Positions 6,671 to 13,760 are shown, numbered from the stretch's first letter. The stretch is 14,128 nt of DNA from JALHOM01 sp964615775 (GCA_964615775.1 CAZTQB010000011.1:1-14128), one strand, 5' to 3'. Made by a program: numbers and translations. The notes: generated from the letters alone by a model not told the origin.

Positions 6671-7909
6671 TTAAACTTTCAATAATTCTTCGGGAGTTAA
6701 GTATTCATAAGCTAGGTCCAAAAATACTCCATTAGTCCAACCAAATCCAACTTGATGCGGGTAGATGCCTTTATTGGCTTTTTCATTAGGTGAAACAACG
6801 TTGTAACATTCTTTAAAAAAGCCGTTTTCTAAAAAGTAATCTAAATTAGTTTTTAACCATTTTCGAGCAATAATTTCGGCTTGTTCGTGATAACCATATT
6901 TTTTTAAGCCATCAACAACCCGCCAATGTAGCGGCGACCAGCCATTTGGGTAAGTCCATTGTTTATTGAATGTTCGTGGGTCATTATTGACTGGTGATGA
7001 AGTAGTAGCTAGTCCACCGGCGAAGTTAAATTTGTCTAGTTTGTCGATCAACTTCTGAGCTTGGGCGTGAGTAGCAACTTGGCAAGACATAGCATAATAT
7101 GCTGCAAGTGAATAAACCTGCGACGGATAGCCTTCAGCGTAGTTGTAATCAAAATAAAAACCATCAGTCTCGTTCCACAGGATTTTATTTATGTTTGCTT
7201 GTCGATATGCAGCTTTCGATTGCCAAATGTCAGCTTTGTCTTCATCGCCGATTATTTGGTAGTAGCGAGCAAAATCTAACTCATATTTATGCAGTAAACA
7301 ATTTAGATCTATTGGGATAAATGACAAGCATTTACCTTCAAAGCGTGTAGTCATGTCCCAGCCACTTTCGCACTCGGCTAGGTCGTTTAGAACATTTACG
7401 TCATAATAGCGGCTCAAATCTTCATAAACTTTACGATGATTTGGGTGAGTCGAACTGCACCAAACATTCTCATATTCTTTTCTGGCTACTTCCATGCGTT
7501 CTTTCAGCCAGACAGTATTCTTATTATAAGTTTCGTAAACTTCTAGAATGTAGCTTGTTAAGATTGGTGGTTGAGAGCGTGAGGTCATATAAAATCGGTT
7601 GGCGTTAGGAATGATATGAAATTTTTTCATCAAAAAAATCGAGTTTTCAAGCATACCTTCATCGAGCTGACTGTGTCCAGAACGCCTTAGTCCACGAGCA
7701 ATAAAGTAACTGTCCCAGTAGTACATTTCCTTAAAAACAAATCCATCAATTTCCGTGACGCTTGGTACTACATATGGTGATGGTAACCCGATTATCGTTC
7801 CATCGTCATTAGTTTTGTCTATAGTTAGCTCGTACCATTTAAGTTCAATATGAGCAATTGCTTTTGATATTTCCTGGGCAGAAAAAGTAATTTTTTTGTC
7901 ATCTTTCAT
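6671..7909 (-). CDS. Cytoplasmic trehalase-family glycoside hydrolase (GH37)
   Basis: This enzyme is predicted to hydrolyse trehalose to two glucose units in the cytoplasm, since no signal peptide is present. Family landmarks are in order: EMYYWDSYF (61-69; the normal signature reads GGRFxExYxWDxY), PNANRFYMTSRSQPP (101-115), ESGWDMTTRF (181-190) with Asp185 at the general acid position, QWTYPNGWSP (317-326; normally QWDxPxGWxP), KECYNV (366-371) with Glu367 at the general base position, and GFGWTNGV (388-395). Both catalytic acids are therefore present. At 412 residues it is shorter than the roughly 540-residue proteobacterial enzymes, mainly at the N terminus, and the first signature is degenerate (TEIDGFVFKE in place of GGRFxE). 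A related disaccharide or alpha-glucoside specificity is possible. The helicase-nuclease gene lies 77 bases downstream on the same strand. The ATG at 7909 has no Shine-Dalgarno. Confidence 0.9.
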   Translation of the reverse strand: MKDDKKITFSAQEISKAIAHIELKWYELTIDKTNDDGTIIGLPSPYVVPSVTEIDGFVFKEMYYWDSYFIARGLRRSGHSQLDEGMLENSIFLMKKFHIIPNANRFYMTSRSQPPILTSYILEVYETYNKNTVWLKERMEVARKEYENVWCSSTHPNHRKVYEDLSRYYDVNVLNDLAECESGWDMTTRFEGKCLSFIPIDLNCLLHKYELDFARYYQIIGDEDKADIWQSKAAYRQANINKILWNETDGFYFDYNYAEGYPSQVYSLAAYYAMSCQVATHAQAQKLIDKLDKFNFAGGLATTSSPVNNDPRTFNKQWTYPNGWSPLHWRVVDGLKKYGYHEQAEIIARKWLKTNLDYFLENGFFKECYNVVSPNEKANKGIYPHQVGFGWTNGVFLDLAYEYLTPEELLKV

Positions 7910-7915
7910 TATAAG

Positions 7916-7946
7916 ATTCTATCAATTTTACCCCCACTTAAGTCAA
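7916..7946 (-). promoter_or_regulatory. Leaderless-type promoter of the trehalase gene
   Basis: On the - strand, TTGACT (7946-7941) is followed after 19 bases by TAGAAT (7921-7916), and only six bases separate that box from the ATG at 7909. With start-site selection six to seven bases after the -10 box, the transcript would begin at or next to the start codon. The lack of any Shine-Dalgarno in the interval fits a leaderless message. Confidence 0.45.
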
Positions 7947-8001
7947 CTATATTAGGTGTCTTTCTTAAGCATTTTCTTAGAATTAAAGGTTATATTAGGG
8001 G
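7937..8001. repeat. Short repeated motifs in the divergent promoter region
   Basis: The palindrome CTTAAG occurs at 7937-7942 and 7964-7969, 27 bases apart. The sequence TATATTAGG occurs at 7948-7956 and 7991-7999, 43 bases apart. The first copies lie next to the trehalase -35 box. The second TATATT could act as a -10 box for the 60-residue gene. They could be regulator sites, though such short words are also expected by chance in AT-rich DNA. Confidence 0.3.
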
Positions 8002-8036
8002 TAATTCGGATCACCAGCGTAAAAGGTAATAAATAT

Positions 8037-8042
8037 AAGGAG
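8037..8042 (+). promoter_or_regulatory. Shine-Dalgarno that decides the start of the 60-residue gene
   Basis: AAGGAG is placed six bases before the ATG at 8049, an ideal spacing. It favours that start over the upstream in-frame ATG at 7956, which has no ribosome binding site and would overlap the promoter region. Confidence 0.8.
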
Positions 8043-8048
8043 AATCGA

Positions 8049-8231
8049 ATGAAAAAAATAGATCATCAAGAAACAAGAAACCAAAGGCGTTTTCACTTGC
8101 AAAGACAAGCTCTATTTCGCAACAAGTACTCTCGCCAGGTAAAAAACTCACTTAGTTCAGTTAATAATATTTCAGCTCAAGAATTTTTTAATAATTCTGA
8201 CGTACGTTATTTGAATGTCAGTGGTTTGTAG
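8049..8231 (+). CDS. Unrecognised 60-residue basic protein
   Basis: I do not recognise this protein. The start at 8049 is chosen because of a strong AAGGAG six bases upstream; an in-frame ATG at 7956 lacks one. The N-terminal half is rich in Arg, Lys, Gln and His (residues 9-32 contain six Arg and two Lys) and looks like a single basic helix. The C-terminal half is neutral and Ser/Asn-rich. The net charge is clearly positive, with no cysteine, no signal peptide and no hydrophobic span. A nucleic-acid- or ribosome-associated role is a reasonable guess from charge alone. It is divergent from the trehalase and ends 15 bases from the convergent ABC permease stop. Confidence 0.65.
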   Translation: MKKIDHQETRNQRRFHLQRQALFRNKYSRQVKNSLSSVNNISAQEFFNNSDVRYLNVSGL

Positions 8232-8246
8232 ATAAATTTTTAGTAT

Positions 8247-9518
8247 TTATTCGTAACGTAAAGCTTCAATTGGGTCAAGGCGACTAGCCTTAAATGCCGG
8301 GATAATTCCAGCAATCAGAGTAATCAATGATATTAAGCAAATGATTGTAAGGTCCATACCAGGTGTTAATTGTAGTAATTTTAGGCCCTCTACGCCTTTT
8401 AGAAATGTGTTTTCAGCAATTTTATTAACAGATATTTGGGCAATGTAGGCTAAGCCTAGGCCTATTAAGCTACCCCACATACCTAGTAGCATGGCTTCAA
8501 TACTAAATAACCCAAAAATAGTTTTCTTCTTGGCCCCCAAAGCTCGGAATAATCCAATTTCACGGGTTCGCTCCAAAACTGCCATAAATAACGTATTAAT
8601 TACGCCCACGATGCTTGCTAAAATTGCAATCCCACTAAAAGCACCTAAGCCCATTTGAACTCCGGTAACAATTTTGTTGAGTGTGTTATTGATGTCGGCT
8701 AAGGTATTGCCGCTAAACTTGGCGTTTTTTAGATTATTTTTAAAGTCAATATCGCTTATGTTGTTGGCTCTGCTAGCAAACATGTAATAAATATTTGGTT
8801 GCCCAAAAGCTGCTTGCTCTTTCGCGATTCTTTCAGAATCTTTCTGGCTTAACATTATTTGACTGTCAATTAAGGTGGGCTCATAAACACCTTTTATTAC
8901 AAAATCCGCGGTTTTTTGTTCGCCATCTAGGTTTTTGTAAGTAGCGGTAACTTTTTTGCCAATTGCTTCGGTCGAAGAGTTAATCCCAAAAGCCTGCAAA
9001 TATTTACGTGAAACGTTTATCTCTCCTGTGTCAGTTTGTTTTATTTGTTGGCCTGACACAATTTTAACCGGTACAACATCGAGCGTCATAGAAGATGTAA
9101 ACACATATTTTTTGCTATCTTTGCCAGAAACGTAATCGAAACTTGGTGCGTAAGGAGTAACAATATTCTCTATGCCTTTGACTTGCTTTAATTTTTCAAT
9201 ATCGGCGGGTTTCATAAAAGAGCTAGAAAAATCACCAGAACTTGAGTTGGCAACGTTGGGGTCGTATTCTTTTGGCTCGGAGTTACTAAAACTACTGCCA
9301 CTAAATTCGTTGGCACCTTGTTTAGTGATTTGATATACGTTTACATCTTTATAGTTGCCAAGCTGTGAGGCGATATAATTTTTTATACCTTGCCCAAGAG
9401 CCATACTGAGTGCTAACGTAAAAGTCCCGATTGAAATAGCTAAAAACGTTAGGGCTGTTCGAGTTTTGGAACGTGTTAAATTGGAGTTAGCAGTTTTAGC
9501 GACATCTATAAATCTCAT
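8247..9518 (-). CDS. MacB/FtsX-type ABC transporter permease
   Basis: The 423-residue product is a membrane subunit of a type VII (MacB-like) ABC system, which transmits ATPase strokes to an extracytoplasmic domain to move lipids, peptides or to control envelope enzymes. The first membrane helix is at about 21-43. A large extracytoplasmic MacB periplasmic-core-like domain spans roughly 45-285 and includes a Ser/Asn-rich insert at 70-101. Three helices follow at about 291-314, 335-358 and 389-407. Between them is the conserved cytoplasmic coupling segment VLERTREIGLFRALGAKKK (314-332), and the protein ends in the family-typical ASRLDPIEALRYE. Its ATG overlaps the ATPase stop (ATGA, 9515-9518), and an AAGGAG lies about eight bases upstream. 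The pair is thus translated together. The transported substrate cannot be read from the sequence. Confidence 0.92.
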   Translation of the reverse strand: MRFIDVAKTANSNLTRSKTRTALTFLAISIGTFTLALSMALGQGIKNYIASQLGNYKDVNVYQITKQGANEFSGSSFSNSEPKEYDPNVANSSSGDFSSSFMKPADIEKLKQVKGIENIVTPYAPSFDYVSGKDSKKYVFTSSMTLDVVPVKIVSGQQIKQTDTGEINVSRKYLQAFGINSSTEAIGKKVTATYKNLDGEQKTADFVIKGVYEPTLIDSQIMLSQKDSERIAKEQAAFGQPNIYYMFASRANNISDIDFKNNLKNAKFSGNTLADINNTLNKIVTGVQMGLGAFSGIAILASIVGVINTLFMAVLERTREIGLFRALGAKKKTIFGLFSIEAMLLGMWGSLIGLGLAYIAQISVNKIAENTFLKGVEGLKLLQLTPGMDLTIICLISLITLIAGIIPAFKASRLDPIEALRYE

Positions 9519-10201
9519 TTTTCTACTCCTTTATTGTTTTGTTTGTCAGTAATAACTCGACCATCTTTTAGCTCAATTACTCGCTCACATCTGGCAGCAA
9601 GTTCACGGTCGTGAGTTACGATAATTAATGTATTTTTTGTTTTTTTGTTTAGTTCAAACAATAGATCAATAACTATCGAACCACTTTCGCTATCAAGATT
9701 GCCTGTCGGCTCATCGGTGATTAAGATGCTTGGTTTGGTCGAAATGGCACGGGCAATTGCAACTCTTTGTTTTTGGCCTCCGCTTAAATCATTGGCTTTA
9801 TTTTTTGCTTTGTCGCTTAAACCAACTTTATCTAGTGCTTCCCTGCCTAGTTTGTTTCTGGCAGAAGTTTTCATGCCATTAATCTTTAGGGGTAAAACAA
9901 CGTTTTCTAAAACTTTATCTTTAGGTTGTAAAAAAAACTGCTGAAAAACAATCCCAACATTTTCTCCTCGCCATTTATCGGTCTTTAGCTCGAAAATACT
10001 TTGGCCTTGATAAGTTATGTCACCGCTGGTTGGTTTATCTAGCCCAACCATAAGATGAAGCAAAGTGCTTTTACCGGAACCGCTTTTACCGATAATGGCG
10101 TTGGTTGTGCCTTCTTTAAAGCTTAAGCTTACGTCATCAAGAGCTGTAAAAGCCGACGATTTTTTTCCGTAAACTCGCGTAACATTTTTTATATCAAGCA
10201 T
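9515..10201 (-). CDS. ABC transporter ATP-binding protein (MacB/LolD family)
   Basis: The 228-residue ATPase powers the permease encoded directly downstream. Motifs are Walker A GKSGSGKST (38-46), Q-loop Gln87 in VFQQFF, signature LSGGQKQR (139-146), Walker B ILITDEP (159-165) followed by TGNLD, and H-loop His197 (VTHD). The TDEPTGNLD form is typical of the LolD/MacB/FtsE group. The ATG at 10201 follows an in-frame stop nine bases upstream, so no earlier start is possible. The AAGGAGA ribosome binding site lies about 13-14 bases upstream, longer than usual. It overlaps the permease by four bases. Export, lipoprotein handling and antibiotic-peptide defence are all possible roles. Confidence 0.95.
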   Translation of the reverse strand: MLDIKNVTRVYGKKSSAFTALDDVSLSFKEGTTNAIIGKSGSGKSTLLHLMVGLDKPTSGDITYQGQSIFELKTDKWRGENVGIVFQQFFLQPKDKVLENVVLPLKINGMKTSARNKLGREALDKVGLSDKAKNKANDLSGGQKQRVAIARAISTKPSILITDEPTGNLDSESGSIVIDLLFELNKKTKNTLIIVTHDRELAARCERVIELKDGRVITDKQNNKGVEK

Positions 10202-10233
10202 AAATAATCAAAAATCTCCTTTTTAACTACTTA

Positions 10234-10261
10234 ACATTTTCTGGGTTTTTAACCAAAATGT
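10234..10261. other. Hairpin with one bulge in the leader of the ABC operon
   Basis: ACATTTT (10234-10240) pairs with AAAATGT (10255-10261), and GGTT (10244-10247) pairs with AACC (10251-10254) around a three-base loop. Three unpaired bases (CTG) lie on one side only. The 11 pairs sit between the six-helix protein gene and the ABC ATPase gene. No T-run follows on the - strand, so it is not a standard terminator. It could be an RNA leader element, a transcript-processing site or an operator palindrome over a promoter spacer (TTTACA, 17 bases, GAAAAT on the - strand). Confidence 0.35.
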
Positions 10262-10270
10262 AAAGTAAAT

Positions 10271-10816
10271 TTAATATTTCTTAGTAAGTTTGTAAGTAGC
10301 AATTGCAAAAATCAGTAAAAACGCCGCATAAAAACCTATTTCGCCGTATAACTCAATTTTGTAACCTTCGTTGAAGTTTATAACAAAATAAGCTACTACA
10401 ACCGATGAGTAGACAATGGCTGAGATGATTCCACTAAACAAAATTACACCTTTTTTAGCTGTTGTGGCGGCTACCAAAATTGGTAAAACAAAAAGTAGCA
10501 CAGCTTTTGATGCCATGCCTCTAGTGGTGTAGACCATAAAAGACGCTAATATTAAGTCCGCAAGACAAAGTAGCCAGACAATTTTATGCTGATAAAAGTT
10601 ATGATTATTTAAACGGCTCACGTACCAGACTGTAGCGGCAACGACTATAAAGCCAGCAACCACAATCCAGCGTTTCATAACTGCTTCAGGTGTCATCAGC
10701 TTTGCAGCATCAAAAGCGATTAACTGAGAAATTAGCACTAAACCTAAAAATATGTGTAAGATAGCAATTGAGTTAATTTTAAGTCTTGTTTGGTTAGTTT
10801 TGTCTATTTTGGCCAT
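10271..10816 (-). CDS. Unrecognised integral membrane protein, about six helices
   Basis: I do not recognise this 181-residue protein. Hydrophobic segments suggest six membrane helices at roughly 15-36, 49-66, 79-97, 104-120, 123-147 and 157-175, with short loops and a basic ending (TYKLTKKY). The first loop contains MTPEAVMKRW. There are no long soluble domains and no recognisable catalytic motif. The start lies 22 bases after the peptidase stop codon with no clear ribosome binding site. The last three bases before the gene and its ATG fall in a short inverted repeat (ATGCTA at 10815-10820 with TAGCAT at 10831-10836). Its place between the peptidase and the ABC pair suggests co-transcription and an envelope role, as inference. 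Confidence 0.75.
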   Translation of the reverse strand: MAKIDKTNQTRLKINSIAILHIFLGLVLISQLIAFDAAKLMTPEAVMKRWIVVAGFIVVAATVWYVSRLNNHNFYQHKIVWLLCLADLILASFMVYTTRGMASKAVLLFVLPILVAATTAKKGVILFSGIISAIVYSSVVVAYFVINFNEGYKIELYGEIGFYAAFLLIFAIATYKLTKKY

Positions 10817-10837
10817 GCTAATGTTTATTGTAGCATA

Positions 10838-11776
10838 TCAATCTGTTAAAGCGTCTCTGCCAGTCCAAACATATTCCCAAGATTCAGGCTCGGGACCTTG
10901 CTGGCCAGCTCCTTCTGGATAGCTCGGTATCCAACCGCTAAGCTTAGCGTTTTTGTAGTTGTCTTTTTCTAGCCAGTTAAAACAAACACTGTTTTCAAAT
11001 AACATATCTGGCTGGTTGTCGCATCTTATATCGACTGTGTAGCCAGTGTGGTGTCTAGAATAGCCCGGTATGGCTGTAGTTGCTAATATCTGGCTAATTT
11101 CTGTGTCAAATTTGCCAGATGCAACCCCAGTTTTATTGTTTAAAATTTGGCCAGGGACTCTGGACAAAAAAATATCACGCTGAGTTTTCGCATCTCTAAA
11201 TGCAGCCGTTAAGCTAAGGTGTATAGAATCATTTTCGGCAGATTGTTTGAGGCTTTTCCAGTCTTCGGCAGCTAGTCTTTGTAGGAACATATCTGGTTCT
11301 TGAACTTTTATAAAATTGTTGGATACCGGGGCGTGTCGCCGTATGTAACCTCGAGCTTCAGCAATTTTTTGAATATGTCTATCAACTTCACTATCACCAG
11401 TAATTATAGAGTCGTCGGCAATGTATTTGGTGTTTGGATAATTGTATGAATTATACAAATTTCTAAATTCCTGTCCACTAAAAGTTTTAAGTTGCCCAGT
11501 CTTTGGTTTAGCTGTGATAACATTTTGATTAATGACTTGATTTGTTGATATTTGGACTTTATTTTTCTGTGATTTTCTGTAAACAAAAAAATAATAATAG
11601 GCACCTCCAGCAACTGAGCCAGCAATAACGAATACTGAGATCCATGTCAGAAGAGATTTGCTTTTCTTGTCTTTAGTTGCTAATTTTTGGTGCTTTGTAG
11701 CAAAAGTTCTTTGTCTATAACTATTTTTCATCTCTTTTATAGATCCATTATTGCATTTTTTAGATACGATAACCAT
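10838..11776 (-). CDS. Membrane-anchored M15B (VanY/LdcB-like) peptidase, one metal ligand apparently replaced
   Basis: This is predicted to be a cell-wall carboxypeptidase of the LAS group, acting outside the membrane on peptidoglycan stem peptides. A basic cytoplasmic tail is followed by one membrane helix at about 43-65 and a linker. The catalytic domain spans about 130-312. Family motifs are LTAAFRDAKTQRD (189-201; Arg194 corresponds to the SGYRSxxxQ arginine) and PGYSRHHTGYTVDI (237-250), with zinc ligands His242 and Asp249. Near the end, the usual EPWHxRYVG appears as EPESWEYVW (296-304). The catalytic Glu (E296) is kept, but the third zinc ligand His is Ser299. The enzyme may be impaired or use another ligand. 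The 11776 start lacks a ribosome binding site; Met16 (11731), preceded directly by AAAGAG, is an alternative that leaves the domains intact. It heads a same-strand run with the six-helix protein and the ABC pair. Confidence 0.85.
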   Translation of the reverse strand: MVIVSKKCNNGSIKEMKNSYRQRTFATKHQKLATKDKKSKSLLTWISVFVIAGSVAGGAYYYFFVYRKSQKNKVQISTNQVINQNVITAKPKTGQLKTFSGQEFRNLYNSYNYPNTKYIADDSIITGDSEVDRHIQKIAEARGYIRRHAPVSNNFIKVQEPDMFLQRLAAEDWKSLKQSAENDSIHLSLTAAFRDAKTQRDIFLSRVPGQILNNKTGVASGKFDTEISQILATTAIPGYSRHHTGYTVDIRCDNQPDMLFENSVCFNWLEKDNYKNAKLSGWIPSYPEGAGQQGPEPESWEYVWTGRDALTD

Positions 11777-11784
11777 ATGAATTT

Positions 11785-11793
11785 TGGTATAAT
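11785..11793 (+). promoter_or_regulatory. Extended -10 promoter for the 640-residue gene
   Basis: TGGTATAAT (11785-11793) is a perfect extended -10 element. The -35 region is poor, as is common for extended -10 promoters. Transcription would start near 11800 and give a leader of about 38 bases to the ATG at 11838. It lies between two divergent genes. Confidence 0.55.
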
Positions 11794-11837
11794 TAGATGT
11801 AATATAAAATTTTTGGAATTTTTGAGCTAAAAACTAG

Positions 11838-13760
11838 ATGTCAAAAGATAAAGAACAAGATCAAAATGGGTCAGAAGGTGAGCTGCTTATTCCTCACGCT
11901 GGGCATTCTAATAAAACCAAGAAATCAAGGACTACTACACCGGTCAATGTAGAAAACCAAGCTCCTACACCTGAAAATCCAAAAAATGAAGAAGCTAAAC
12001 CTGTAGAGGTGACTAATACGCCAGAGGCTTCGGTTGATACTTTGGAGGTCGAGAACCCACTAGGTGAACCAGAAAAACAATCTACTCCATCAGCCAGCAT
12101 AGATGTTACTGAACGTAATTTTGGAAACCATCAAGTTCCACGAGACCTATATGGTATAGAGGATGACGTAGAAAAAGAGCTACAAAAAACTAATTTTACT
12201 ACATCCCAAGTTGAATTAGACAATAATATTGTTGTTCCAGGTGGAGTTAGCGACAGATCACCTGATCCTAATAAGTTTTTTGGTAGTGTCTATAAAAAGC
12301 CACACCGCTCGGCTAATCCTTATTCGCATTCTCCAGAGAATTTTGCCCAACAACCTAGCGTCGCTCCAGCGGTATTTGGTAATATTGCCAAACAAGTCTC
12401 GTCTGTTCCTAATGCAGCTTTAAATATTCCTGGCAAAAAAAATCCGGTTTTGGGGTTTGTAAGTAATAATATGGGTAAACCCAGCGGACTGGTGATTATT
12501 GCTGGGTCTATTGCTGGGCTAATTGTCCTAATTTTGGTAGTTGTTTTTGCTGTATATCTGCCTGGCAAACCAGAAAATGTCTATAAATCTGGTCTTAAAA
12601 ACACTTCCAAATCGTTGGTACAGCTTGAAAAAAACGTATTAAACCAAAAATATTTTGACTCTCTTGAAAAGCAAGAAATCAGTGGAACTTTTGAAAGTAC
12701 AGCTACCTCAGATAATGTCAGTGGTATTATCAGGGGCAAGATTGATGGCAAAAAAGCCGCTCTAAAATTAGAAAGTTCTAATAGTGATGGAGCTGGAGGT
12801 AAGTTGGTATCGGCTGAGTACTTACTGAATCCAACTGATCATTATCCTAATTTGTACTATAAAGCTACCGGAATGGAGCGAATTGGTGGCGAAAAATTTG
12901 CCCCAATGTCGCAAAATAATAGTAATAAATGGATTTTAGTTGATCAAGCCTACTTTAAGTCGTTAGATGCAAAATTTAGAAGCATCGATAATACGAGCGA
13001 ATTTGGTAATTTATTTGATTATTCCACCACAAGTAACGATTTTTTTATCAATAACGGCAAAGTTATTTCAACTAAACTCCAAGGATACTTTTTTACGGAA
13101 GGTAACCCAAATTCAGTACTTGTTTATGACAAGTTTTTAGGCAAAGAGAATGTGGATGGTAAAAACCTATACCATTATCAGATAAAATTATCTAAGACTA
13201 ATTTTAATTCTTACTGTAAAGAAGTCGTTGAGGGAACTACTTCTCAAGAAACCTATGCTGGAAATACTAGCAATGTTGATGATGTACGTAATTCTCTGAT
13301 GGCCAAATGTGATATTTGGTCAGATAATATAGTTGACGAGCAGCAGAATCACGACATCTGGGTTTCTAAAGGGGGTATTGTGAATAAGATTAAAATTAAT
13401 AATAGTTTGGGCGGTTATTCGGAATACGTACTTAACTCGTCTGGTAATAAGTTAAGTATTGGCTATAATTATCAGTTTAGTTCAGATACTTTTGTTGATA
13501 GCTATAACTACACCATAGACTACAAAACTAAGCAATCAAGCATTACTTATAACAATAAAAATCCTAGTCAGTCAAAAAGTATTTTGTATATAAAAATGAA
13601 CTTAAAGCCAACTCAAAATGGCATTGATAATTTAAGTCTGCCAAAGCCAGATTTATTATTGAAAGACATTCAACCAATTGAATCTCATACTGTCTTGCCG
13701 AGTCAAAAACCCTCTACTAATCCATCCGATATTCCAGACGGAATAGAAAATATTTACTAA
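11838..13760 (+). CDS. Unrecognised bitopic membrane protein with disordered cytoplasmic N-terminus
   Basis: I do not recognise this 640-residue protein. Residues 1 to about 215 are rich in Pro, Glu, Asn, Ser and Thr and look disordered. A single strong membrane helix spans about 216-241 (SGLVIIAGSIAGLIVLILVV region). The remaining 400 or so residues would be outside the cell (type II orientation; Lys-rich before the helix at 200-214). The ectodomain is rich in Asn, Ser, Tyr and Gly with alternating beta-like strands. It contains the protein's only two cysteines (Cys460 and Cys491), which could form a disulfide. The last 30 residues are Pro/Ser-rich. No enzymatic motif is visible. The start has only a weak GAG ribosome binding signal, but an extended -10 promoter lies upstream. 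The architecture suggests a surface or envelope protein. Confidence 0.85.
   Translation: MSKDKEQDQNGSEGELLIPHAGHSNKTKKSRTTTPVNVENQAPTPENPKNEEAKPVEVTNTPEASVDTLEVENPLGEPEKQSTPSASIDVTERNFGNHQVPRDLYGIEDDVEKELQKTNFTTSQVELDNNIVVPGGVSDRSPDPNKFFGSVYKKPHRSANPYSHSPENFAQQPSVAPAVFGNIAKQVSSVPNAALNIPGKKNPVLGFVSNNMGKPSGLVIIAGSIAGLIVLILVVVFAVYLPGKPENVYKSGLKNTSKSLVQLEKNVLNQKYFDSLEKQEISGTFESTATSDNVSGIIRGKIDGKKAALKLESSNSDGAGGKLVSAEYLLNPTDHYPNLYYKATGMERIGGEKFAPMSQNNSNKWILVDQAYFKSLDAKFRSIDNTSEFGNLFDYSTTSNDFFINNGKVISTKLQGYFFTEGNPNSVLVYDKFLGKENVDGKNLYHYQIKLSKTNFNSYCKEVVEGTTSQETYAGNTSNVDDVRNSLMAKCDIWSDNIVDEQQNHDIWVSKGGIVNKIKINNSLGGYSEYVLNSSGNKLSIGYNYQFSSDTFVDSYNYTIDYKTKQSSITYNNKNPSQSKSILYIKMNLKPTQNGIDNLSLPKPDLLLKDIQPIESHTVLPSQKPSTNPSDIPDGIENIY

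Noticed and set aside
7956..8048. A longer N-terminus for the 60-residue protein starting at the ATG at 7956
   Set aside because: No ribosome binding site precedes 7956. The extension covers the intergenic promoter region, and AAGGAG sits exactly before the ATG at 8049.
8232..8250. A hairpin ATAAAT/ATTTAT between the 60-residue gene and the ABC permease
   Set aside because: Only six A:T pairs with a six-base loop, too weak and too easily produced by AT-rich sequence to call a terminator.
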